Notes under the pieces: generated by a model
What the model saw: only the letters and a program-made list of their open reading frames with translations
Databases searched by the model: none
Told to the model about the DNA's origin: nothing
Position numbers and translations under genes: made by a program
Source: Mesodorylaimus sp. YZB2_4
Lineage: Eukaryota; Nematoda; Enoplea; Dorylaimida; Dorylaimidae
DNA length: 64,000 nt
Reading direction: 5' to 3'
NCBI GenBank assembly: GCA_030248295.1
Contig: JASANH010000776.1
Span: forward strand, 62,001 to 126,000
Shown here: positions 46,217 through 56,710 of the stretch, one piece after another
How positions within the stretch are numbered: position 1 is the stretch's first letter
How the letters are laid out: every line of letters begins with the position of its first letter

Positions 46217-49200
46217 ATGAGAGGCAGTCTGGTGACTAGGACCACTTGCCTCATCATTTTATCAGCCATTGCGTCAAATGCGCAGTTTATTCGAGTCGGG
46301 TTCCATAAAGAGGAGACGGTCACTTCCTCTTATGGCAATTCTTTGAATAGTGATGGAAATTATCGACAAGCCACCACCACCTTATCACCGACCATACCCT
46401 ATTGGTCACTCAAACGTACAGGTCAATCCGATGTTGGTCGAACAGACTTCCGATACAATCGTCAAAAGAAAAACTAGTAAGCAAGAGCAGGTGTTAGAGT
46501 TTCAGTTGGACTTTGTTGAGACTTGAAACAAATTTCTCGCCCTTCTTGCCAAGGTCTACCTCTTTTCTTTCCGAACAGACAAGAAAGTGTAATCCATCAT
46601 CGTTTCCGGCGGAAATTGAGCACCGCAAATGCTCATCGGTGTCACCCAGTTAGAAAACTTTGTTTGGGAGCCCAGCAGCTATACCTGACTTTTTAGCATC
46701 ATCCTCATGTTTTGACACATACCAATGCTTGCGTAGAGAAACAACTTTTTTGTGTTGTCTTACGAGGAGTAGATCCAAAAATAGTTTAGCCATGTTTTCG
46801 TGTTGTTTTAGTTTCATGCAATGGATAAGGGAGTTGAATGAATTCAATTACGACAAATATCAATTGCCGAAGCCGGATGACGAAACTGCAGTAAAAGTAA
46901 CAGTGTCTATGATGATAATCAGAGTTCATTCATTATCCGATGCTTCGATGGTGAGTAATGCTGTGACTATAGTATGCTAGGTGTGATGTATTATTGGACC
47001 CGGGCCCACTGATCCATCACTTAGAGCGCATAAGAAGACACAACACCTTGGAATTCGTAAGTTCAGGAACTACCAAGCGAGGTGGAAGTTTGTGTCAACT
47101 CGGTCTAAGAACTAAAACTACCTTTCGCTTCGTTTCCCAGTCCAATTCACAGTCAGTGACAAACGAGCGCATCTGACTTTTGTTTACAGCGCATCAAACG
47201 ACCCGTCGCTTTGCTCATAAATTGTTCCGTAGCTCTGGAGCTAGTTCTTTTATGACCTGCTTAGGAACATTCAAGTTCGAGATCCCAGAAGAGAAGCCCC
47301 TGATCATAAAATCAATGCTAAATGTAGGGTTCATAAAACTAGGCGGCGTGCTGTCTGAGCTGCTCTTTGAATATTAAAACAAGACATTGAAAACAGGCGC
47401 TCAAATAAAAATTTTAGGACTTTGGCATCGAATTGTATTATCGAGAGCAATGGAATGATTATCGATTGCAGTTCAATCCATTCGACTATGATGGACTTGA
47501 TGAACTGAACTTGCCAGTCATAGCTGTCAACAGCATTTGGAAACCGGATACATATTTCCTGAACGCCATCTCTGCTGAGGTCGATAGCGAGAATTCAGTC
47601 ACACACAAAGCTTTCTTCAAACTGCGATACACTGGTGACGTCCATTATAGCAGGAAGTCAGTGTTTGATGCCATTTTTGGTCAAGTATAGCAAGTAACCA
47701 CTGGTTCCTTCTAGGATATCGCTAAAAGCCGACTGCCCTATGGACCTGACCATGTACCCGTTCGACCTGCAGTCATGCAAATTGAAACTGGGAAGCTGTA
47801 AGTTGTCACTTTTTGAGTAGTAGTGTAGGTCTCATGGGACGGGGGGAATGGTGACGTGTGTTAGAAAATATTGAGTGTGTGATTTTAGACAGCAATCCGA
47901 GCAAGGAAATGACCTACCAGTGGGTGCAAGAATATGGACACGATATCGAATTCAAGGATCGCATCGAATTGGCTGAATTTGAAGCTGATAAGTACAAGAC
48001 ATATAGCAGAAAGTTGAATTATACCACCGGTGAGTGAGTACGCTCTATGCATGCTTCAGAAAGTGTGGTCTGGCGTTTTTCACCCGCATTGGTGGCGTCT
48101 GACTTGATCCCTGACAAGTGATCAGCTTGAAAACTGCGATGGCCTTGCACGCCTGCCATGCGTCAAGGCATTTTAGCTGGGGAGGAGACAAGCAGAGCTT
48201 ACTGAGGTTGAATCGAATGATCGTGGGACTGAGGCTAAGGAGTAGCACCTGGACTTTGCAGTAAAGCTTCAGTGCACATGCACTGTTTGAGTGCGGAGAT
48301 TACCCCTCTGGTGTATTAGGAGGGTCATCAAGACACTGAATAAACAAGAGTTCTTCTCCTTTAGGGTCTTTCGACAGCCTCGAACTTTGTCTCAGCTTCA
48401 AAAGACGCGCCGGTTTCTGCATCATGCAAGTCTTTTTCCCAGCCACGGCCGTGGTCATGAGTAGCTGGGTAGCACTCTGGCTGGCTGAAGACACGACCTT
48501 TAGCGACGTCTTGGCCGTTATCCTGGCCATTATATTTCTAGCATACGCCTACAATAGCGTGATGCCTCGTGTCAGCTACGTGAAGCTACTCGATTTATAC
48601 ATGTGCTCTTGTTTCCTGTTTGTCTTCTTATCCTTGGCCAAGCTGGTCATTATCAAGTATTTTTGCCACAAATTGGCCAAAGAAAACCATCGTTCTTCCG
48701 ACTTTTTCCTTGACCAGCTACTGGGCTTGACTACTGTGTCAAGTGGGACAGATCTAGAACAGCAGGGCAACGGAGATTTGAATGGCAAAAGTTTGGTGGA
48801 AAGTCGACGAAGCAGTAGCAGTCTTTGGAGCGAGAAAAAGAAACCAACCAAAGGCAATGCGAAGAAGTCAAGTGACCAACTGAATCGAAGTCGTAGTGAC
48901 TCGATACGATGCGATGATAGCGGCTTTATCTCACCGCCAGCCAGTGCCTTACGTCAGGACAAAAAACGCAAGAACTCGCTAAAGAGTGGCTCGCTCGAAA
49001 ATCCCGAAGATGACTGTCAGTCAGCCTTGGTACTCAGTTCCGAAGAGTTGAACGAGAACTACAAAAATGAAGAAATCGAAGCCACGTTTATGCTCGTCCG
49101 AGACGAGACACGGGACGATATGAATGTGCCAGATGAGAATGCAGAACCCGAAGTCACCACTCATGAGCAGAACCATCTCGCTCCGCTGAGGCCTCTGAAC

Positions 49201-49467
49201 ACGGCACTAGCTGCGCTGTTCGGCAGCCATGGCCCGACGGCTATGAGCACGAGTTCGAATAGCGAGCGTCGAGTAACATTTCTCGGAATGGAGGCTTTTT
49301 CGGCATGGTTCGAATCCAGAAAAAAGAAAAAAGGTGCTGCTCGTTATCTAAAGTATCTGCGTTACTTTCATGTGGTCACTCAACTGGCGCTTCCCTTGGC
49401 ATTTGGTGCTTTTTTCGTTTTCCTATTGCTGATTTATCCAAACTTCCCTCGTTCTAACGATTGCTAA
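46217..49467 (+). CDS. Cys-loop ligand-gated ion channel subunit (anion-channel-like) with divergent pore helix
   Basis: Pentameric receptor subunit at the plasma membrane. Exons: 46217-46476, 46812-46950, 47418-47656, 47715-47797, 47889-48029, 48365-49467; 654 residues. N-terminal signal peptide (CLIILSAIASNAQ). The ectodomain has YQLPKPDDETAVKV, ELYYREQWNDYRL, VNSIWKPDTYFLNA and the Cys-loop CPMDLTMYPFDLQSC (about 220-234). TM1 is about 304-327, TM2 335-352, TM3 361-387, and TM4 about 620-645. The fold is closest to GABA/glycine/GluCl-type subunits. However, the M1-M2 loop and M2 read EDTTFSDVLAVILAIIFLAY instead of the conserved Pro-Ala-Arg followed by LG-TTVLTM, so ion selectivity cannot be predicted. 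The TM3-TM4 loop is long (about 230 residues), Ser-rich and phosphorylatable. AATAAA at 49588-49593. Confidence 0.9.
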
Positions 49468-50234
49468 GACTGGAGCTACGAGGGATAGGATGTACAGACT
49501 AGGATACTATACTTTTTAAGGAACGTAGAACTGAGGAGCAACCGTGAGAAAATTATGGACAAATATTGTAGAGGTGAAAATGCTTAAAATAAAACCATCG
49601 AAATGTATTTGAGTGCCATCAGTATCTTGATCGCTTTAACAATTAAACTTATTGTTTCATCAAATCAAGTTCATGCTATTAAAAGTTTGTAAAATTTAGA
49701 CTAAGGCGTAAGGGCTTCGGAGAGTGAAGGAGAAAGCAGTGACTATAAGGAGAAAGCATTTACTGTGGGCTACGGTCAAAACGCCTAATTCTTTATCATC
49801 TGCATGGCTTCGAGTATGCTTTCTCCTTATCGACTGGTAAAATATGTGCATGAAGTTTACTTTCACTGAAGAATACTATAAATCTCACGTCAGTTGACCT
49901 ATTACGACTCCAGCTCCACCAGTCGGAGTATTCAAAAATCCAGACTTGCCTAGATTATTCCATGCGGCCAAATGTTGCCAAAAATAGCCGCAATCACCAC
50001 CCGCACTTGCTGGCCCCACATGGCTGAACAATGGTGCCGTGTTTGCACAAGCGCCATTCTGCCTCAAATGCGGGCCCATATCTTGAAAAACTATCGGGCT
50101 GAAGGAGGGCGTGAGTTGTGGCAAAACGGTACATTTGAAAAGAATCAAACTAGTTTCGCTCCAAGGCATCTCGAGGATACAAGGACTACTCATTGTTACA
50201 CCGGGAGTCAAGGCCTACGGCGCCTCCGTTCGTC
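49468..50234. other. Intergenic between channel and chitin-binding genes
   Basis: Holds the channel 3' UTR and a perfect 15-bp inverted repeat (ataaggagaaagcat at 49744-49758; complement at 49816-49830). No exon supported. Confidence 0.4.
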
Positions 50235-51057
50235 ATGATCGCCAGATATATCTTGTTTGTAAGCCTTTTACCTGCGATCCCTCAATCGACGGCTACGCCG
50301 ATGACAGTGGGACCACCGGCTTGCTCAAGGCTGGTAAGAGCGATTTGTATCCCTCAAGATTTCCAGTGTTGAACAAATGAAATTGTGCAGTGTTTCAGAT
50401 GGGGCGCCCTGAATTTTTCACTTGCATTAATCGTGCACCTGGAAAATACGCAGACGATAAGCGATCATGCCACTTTTATTGGGAGTGTGGCAAGGATGGA
50501 AGTATCAATCATGTGTAAGCTTGTCCAGGCCCAGGTGCTCAGGAAGAGGGTGGGCAAGGAAAAAGGCGGGAGGGATATGGAAGTAGATCTCTTCGTTTGA
50601 GGGCACGTAATCAGATGATGGTGCTGATCTCTCTATGACCTACAGTATAATGTCCTCAGAAAAGTTAACCTGCTTTTCTTTCAGACGTTGCCTCCCGCCT
50701 GCTACTGTATTCGATGACCGAGTCAAAGAATGCATAGTCAATGGAAAGACGGGAAATATCACATGCCCTGTGGATTATGGAGGCTTCGAGTCGGGCACGT
50801 CGGTGTGTCGTGGACGACCATACAAGGACCCCATGACCATCAAGGGCTTTGATCGTCAGCCTACTAGTCAAGCCTACTACCCGCATCGGCTCAGCGACTG
50901 CACTACTTACTATTGGTGTTTTGTGGCTGATGGAATTTCACACGGTTATCGATTCAGTTGCCCAAGCGGAGAAATTTTTGAGGAGGGCACTGCCACTTGT
51001 CGACCGTACTCATCCGGAGTCAAGTGCATCTGCGGCAATTTTACTGACGTGGCTTAG
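50235..51057 (+). CDS. Secreted peritrophin-type chitin-binding protein (CBM14)
   Basis: Exons 50235-50333, 50399-50514, 50685-51057; 195 residues. The signal peptide is MIARYILFVSLLPAIPQSTA. Two chitin-binding type-2 (CBM14) modules follow. The first is about 38-90 (CINRAPGKYADDKRSCHFYWEC, with CLPPATVFDDRVKEC). The second is about 105-180 (VCRGRPYKD, YPHRLSDCTTYYWCF, FSCPSGEIFEEGTATC). Each has the six-Cys spacing and aromatic core of the family. It probably binds chitin in cuticle, eggshell or gut lining; nematode eggshell and arthropod peritrophic proteins share this domain. No membrane anchor is present. Confidence 0.9.
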
Positions 51058-51199
51058 AAACTGCTTTGTTTTTTTTTATATTTCTCATCTGATAAATAAC
51101 CCGTATTTTCTCTGATAATCTGTTACAGGTTACGAGTTCTGAGCAAAAGTTTTTTCAGGCTATGTTGCTTTGCGACTTTGTGCTGATCGTTTCTCGTTC

Positions 51200-54100
51200 A
51201 ATGTATTCATATGCATTCACTTCGCATGTTTTATGACAGTCTAAACTCGCACTGCAATTCGTTAATCGCTCTGGGACAGCAGTTAAATCAAGACGCCTTA
51301 CTTCTCGTCACGATCCAGAATCTCATCCCCTCATCTGTTCTTAGTCACTTGCGTGAGCGAAATGATTATCAGCAGCTCACTGTCGATTCTCTACTGGATC
51401 GTCTGCGAAAGCAAATCGTCAATCTCGAAATGACTGAACAATTTCAGACTCGCCAAGAACATCCTAAACTATCCATGCACGAATCCGCTGGGGAAACGTC
51501 GTCTGCTATATCGCTACCGAAACGTGATCTACGCCGTCAATCAACCCGTCAATCAACTGCCAGCACGTTAGCAGTACACAGCTCAGCGTCACGTCACTCA
51601 AAGGCGAAGGCAATTACCTGCCAGCTCTGCAACGCAAGCCACTGGGCTAGTGGCTGCACAACTTATCCTTACGTTAACGTTACGTAAAAAGCGTGTGACT
51701 GACTGCAGTTATTTTTCAATTGCCTTGGAAATCGAGATCGGGTCGACGAGTGCAAAAGCAGCCGAAGCTGACCAGCCTGCAAATAGCGTCACCATCGATC
51801 AATCTGCCCTGGTTATGGACAGAAACCAAGTTCTCAGTCTGTTCCCGCTTCAACGATGATCACGGAAAATTCTTTAAAGGCCTCGTTTATGCTCTCAGTC
51901 AAAGTGTTTGTTTCTTGTGGCTCCTCTCCAGCCTCCTTTGAAGGAAATGCGGTACTCGATTCCGCTAGTCAGCGTTCATACGTCTCCTCAGAGTTCGCTA
52001 AGAAAATCAATGCTCGTACTGTTCAAACTGAAAAGATTTTGGTTTCTTCTTTCAGAGGTTTGCAAAGTACCTTTAAAGCTCGCATGGTATCATGCCATAT
52101 TCGCACGAAATCTGGACCCCCGATTTATGAATGTAGTGCCCACTATCACTGACTCGACGAGTCGACCATTTATTCGTCTCTCCCCTGCAAGCACGCAATT
52201 CTTGGAGCAGCACGACCTCGCAGATTCGATTCCCACCTCCCCCGAAAATCGCTCTATCGATCTTCTGATCGGCGCTGAATATTGGAATCAAATCTCGGAT
52301 TCCTGCGTCCCAGTGCCAGGCTACCCCTCTCTTTCGCTCATTTCTTCTCGTCTCGGGTGGGTGCTGACTGGGGCAGGAGAATCTCTTGTGGATACAATGC
52401 ATCCACGAATATCGTCTCACGCTTCACTACTCTCTTCACAATGGCATCGTCTCAGGATCAGAACGATCAGCATCAAACTCTGGAGATGGATCCTTGCGCC
52501 CACGCTGCGGTTGATCCTTCTGTATTCTGGGATTTCGAACAAATTGGCATTACGGATGCGACTACGGATCATAATGAAGAACTCGTCCTTTAGAACTTGG
52601 AAGAAACCTCTCAGCTCTCCAGTAATCGCTTCGCAAAGCTTTGTCTCGTCAGATATCTCGGATGCTGGTAACACTGGCAAGCCCGATCACCGTGATCCTC
52701 GCCATGACGCACTTTCCGTTTGCAGCGAAGTCGGTAAACTTCCCGAGGAAAAAGTCAACTATCGATTTTCTAGTAGTAAACTCTCTTAAGTGAACGTCAT
52801 CTCTCAAGGAATGAAGGTTGAAAGCTTTCCTGCCGATCAAACTTGGTGGCACTCACCCGACTTACTACGAGCAAAAGAACCTGATTGGCCACAATCACCG
52901 TCGAGTGCTATAGCCAATCCATACTCATCACATCCTATCCTGGTAACCTGGACCCAGAAGGAAGAGACACCTCTATTGCGGCGGTATTCAGCTTTAACTC
53001 AGCTCCTGCGCGTCATCGCCTTCGTGCCACGATTTATCGCTCGCTGCCGCCGGCAAGCTTTGACATCAAATAGCTCGAAGCTCTCTTCATCGGGAGTTTC
53101 TGGAGCACGACTCTTCCTAATCCAATATGTGCTGCGAGTGCACTTTCCTGAGAGGCCGTCCTCTACTGCACCAATCCGCACCTTCACTGATGAAGAAGGA
53201 ATTCTTCGATGTCAGACACGTTTGGAGAACTCTTACCTCAAAATCCGATTCTCTTGCCAAAAGAAAGCAGTCTCACTCGTCTAATTATTATGGAAACACG
53301 TCCGATCGAATCACGTCGGAGTTTCTCATACACTCTCTCTGTTACGAGAAAAATACTAAATCATATCTGGTCATTAATTGGTCTTTTCTGTTTTGCGAAA
53401 ATGCCCTATCTGCAAACGTACCGATGGCGGACCATACCAAGCCCCTCTTTTCCCGCAACTACCTGCGTCCAGAGTAACAAGATCACTACCATTTGAGAAC
53501 ACTCGACTCGACTACCTTGGTCCACTTCAAGTGAAAACGAAATATGGGTTGGTGAAGATTTGGATCTGCCTCTTCACGTGTCTTGTCACTCGCTTTATCC
53601 ACCTAGAGGTAGTGGAATCTCTCTCTTCTTCAGACTTCTTGCTCTGCCTCTCACGATTCATCTCTAGCCGTGGGAAGCCATCACTGATAATATCTGATAA
53701 CGCGAAGCAGCTCAAGCAAGTCGATTTATTTATTTCATCGTACTGCAACGATCGCGAAATTAACTGGCATTTCATCACTGAGAATGCTCCCTAAGAAGGC
53801 GGATTCTACGAACGCCTGATCGGAATGGTCAAGCAATGCCTTCGGAAATCAATCGATCATGCCACTCCAACTTCCTCTCAGCTGCAAACCATCGCGTGCG
53901 AAATCGAAGCGATCTTGAACTCTCGCCCTCTCGTCTATGTCGGCTCCGATCTCGATGACGGAAGGGATCTGACCCCGCAATTATTCCTTTCGACTCGGAC
54001 ATCCGCTTCCATCGATGGTCTTGCTTCAACCAAAGACAAATTCCGGAACACTGATCTCGTCGCTTTGTGGAAAAAGAGCCAAAATTATCTCGACATGTTT

Positions 54101-54345
54101 TGGCAATGCTGGCGTCGTCAATACCTGACATCTTTAATGGAAAGGTCTGGATCGAAGCATCGACAGCCTCGGATTCGATCACCTGCTCCCCCTCTTATTT
54201 GTAGAAATCGTCCTTGTAAAGTTCCCCGCGCCACGAATGCAATGGCCTCATCGAACTGTACATGGGAAAGGACGGATTTGTCCGAAAAGCATTGTTTAAA
54301 CTGCCTTCTGGACGTACCCTTCGACGTCCCATTCAAAACTTGATC
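51200..54345 (+). mobile_element. BEL/Pao LTR retrotransposon remnant, reverse transcriptase deleted
   Basis: Pieces in the order of a BEL/Pao polyprotein: Gag C-terminal part with a CCHC-like knuckle (CQLCNASHWASGC, 51211-51687); aspartic-protease region (DSASQRSYVS, with LLIGAEYW and GWVLTGAG, 51856-52390); the FWDFEQIGI-type segment that precedes reverse transcriptase (about 52525); then directly the RNase H/integrase-linker and integrase zinc region (52885-53400); the integrase core (about 53440-53800); and the DUF5641-type C-terminus to about 54345. Reverse transcriptase and most of RNase H are missing. The frame breaks several times, and the integrase has a nonsense codon at 53792-53794. 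I could not find paired LTRs. The copy is dead; it is old genomic repeat, not a working element. Confidence 0.85.
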
Positions 54346-55762
54346 CCGCTCGAATGCACAACAAACTCTGATACAGCCTGAGCATGTGCAAAGGACACGC
54401 ACTATCTAAAGTTTGAAGTATCTAAAGTTTGTTCAAAGAATCTAAATCGTATCTAGACGATTTCCGTCTAATTTTATTTTCCCGCTTAGCATATGTATGT
54501 AAAATTCGAGGTCTGCTTGAGTTATTGTTCTAACACCGTTTTCTCGCAACTAAGTCGCAAGTGTGTTTTCCCTTTCGGGTTTCCACTTATACACTATTAA
54601 ATTCGGTAAATGGGTATCTACTGAGTTATTCGGGTCTACTGAAATCTATGACCTCCCAATCCCCTGGGTTTGAGAGCTCTTCCCTCCGAAGTGTCGCGAA
54701 ATGCGCGATTGATATGAGGTCTATTTACTGTGCTTCCGCGAGTATCCAAACTGTTAGGTTGACAGTGGCAGATAGTGGGCACGACTCGCAATGGGTCCGT
54801 ATTCGCGGAAAAGAGAAAATCAAGAGCACAACCGACCTCCCGATTGGCAGGCTGATGCCATCACCGAGCCACTTACGGACTTACTGTTAGTTGTTCCTGG
54901 CTCTTGCATTGTATATTGTCCCTCACGCCTGGTAGGCCATGGCAAGTGGAAGAGAATAATCGATTTAATCCAGGATGGCATACGTCAACCCTTCGAAATG
55001 ATGTTTCAGCCACGTCGCAGGGTCGCAAGACTTCCTTTTTTGGTCGGCCTTATTCGCCCCTGCGAATGTCAGGCTTGGTTACAACATGTAAGCATACCGC
55101 CGTCAAGGTTGGAAAGCTGTTGCATCAAGAATCACTGTAGCAGATAATTGAAGCCCAGCTGACGTGTGCTGACGAAGCCCTGCTGACGCCCAAACGGCGT
55201 TTGCTACGAAAGTAAGATTCAAACGATAGCACACCTACCCAGTTTCCCAAAATCCGAGCAGCAAACGCTCAGGTGGCAGGGTGATGTTGACTCATGCGTA
55301 GTTCTCATAAACGACTGATCACATTACGCCCGAGTGGGAGGGGGTGAGGAACGAGGGGTGCCTCCCGCCTGGGAGGTGACAATTTTGTGGTTTTTCGTTC
55401 CCAAAGATTCAGTCGCTCTCAACAAAATTTATGTACAAGAATCCATCAGTCAGGGATCACCATCGAAATCCTTGGACTATCCTACATAGGGGATACTAGG
55501 ACAAGCCAATAGACGGTCTGCCACAAGAATGATCCCACGAAGTCCAACGACACCTGGGTTACAATAGAGTTTATTTCCCGCCCGCACACAAAGGCCGCTA
55601 GACTCACAATTTAGGGAACAGCCGCACGTGTCGGTCGTGAAGGAGTTCTGAAAGTGCCTAGAGGGTCCTCATGTCATGTCATGTCGTACTTTATCCATAG
55701 CCAAGCACTGTACAACGCACTCGAGAGCTAAGGAACACTTATTTGACAATCATTTTGTACCG

Positions 55763-55848
55763 AGGCGGGAGTCGAACCCTCCCCTGTAAGTGCGCACCCA
55801 CGGTGAGAGGAAGACGCCTTAACCCGCTAAGCCACGACACCCGGCCCT
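55763..55848 (-). repeat. tRNA-like relic or SINE head
   Basis: On the minus strand it shows an A-box-like tggcttagcgggttaaggcg and a B-box-like ggagggttcgactcccgcc, spaced as in a class II (long variable arm) tRNA. The T arm pairs well; the anticodon arm does not. This favours a tRNA-derived SINE or a tRNA pseudogene. Confidence 0.5.
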
Positions 55849-56344
55849 CGATGCCAGTTACACGGATGGAGCACAAACCCAAGCATTCCTGGCTACGCGC
55901 CTGCAGTCGCCTACCCGTATTGCTTAGCAGCAAGCTGTTGGGCTCCCCCTGAGTTCAATACCCATCGATGAAAGTCGGCCTGTAAAAGAAAACACCCGCT
56001 GACCTAGCACTGCCTGGCCGTGAGTGACCCACAGTCGAGTGTTCTGCTTATAAAAACCCAGGGTACAGCAGGCTGTTAGTAGAGGTATAGACTGACCAAA
56101 CTATGTGACTGTCAAATAGGCAGGGTTCATAGCCCGCCAACCCGCCATCGTCAGAAGAAACCGGTGTCAGCCCTCACGTTTCTGATGCTGATTTGGCACA
56201 CCCGGCTGTGGGTGGCCCAATCGTTATTGCTGAGGAGCTCAGAACTCCGAGCTCCTAGCTCTTCAAACTCATTTAGCCATAATGGCCGCAGCTACGTGTC
56301 CTTTTCCAGTCTTGTGCGGCGACCAGTCGTGTAAGGTGTGAGCT

Positions 56345-56413
56345 CTCATTGTCATCTCCATCAGACATTGACATCTCATTGACATTGTCTCATTGTCATC
56401 TCTCATTGTCACA
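56345..56413. repeat. Degenerate tctcattgtcatc tandem repeats
   Basis: Four to five imperfect copies of a 12-16-bp unit containing tctcattgtcat. Confidence 0.6.
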
Positions 56414-56710
56414 GCATGTAATAGGTTCCTCTGTTTACCTTATCGGAAATACCTGCTTTTCTAGTGCGCTACATGATCGTACCTTGGCCAACACCACACC
56501 CGTGGATCTAGCGTTTCTGCATAAAGACCCGGCGGTTCAGGCTTCTGCCACCCACTGTCACTTGCAACTGGGCTAATATTCAATGCCCACACCAGTTAGA
56601 ATGGAAGGCAGCAGCACTCATTGTGGCACAACAGCACAGTTCAGAAGGGCGTTCAAAGCGTAACAAAAACTCGATTTATCAAGCATATGGCCAATATCAT
56701 CTGGCCGTCA

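Larger units (their letters stand above)
54346..56600. other. Gene-poor region with tRNA-like relic and short tandem repeats
   Basis: No exon chain supported. The left end may contain the 3' LTR of the BEL/Pao remnant. Two items are listed separately. Confidence 0.4.

Noticed and set aside
49885-50380. Plus- and minus-strand open frames upstream of the chitin-binding gene
   Set aside because: They overlap or precede the signal-peptide exon in other frames and show no domain.
54561-55147. Open frames of 109-118 codons after the BEL/Pao remnant
   Set aside because: No retroelement or host domain; probably LTR or random sequence.
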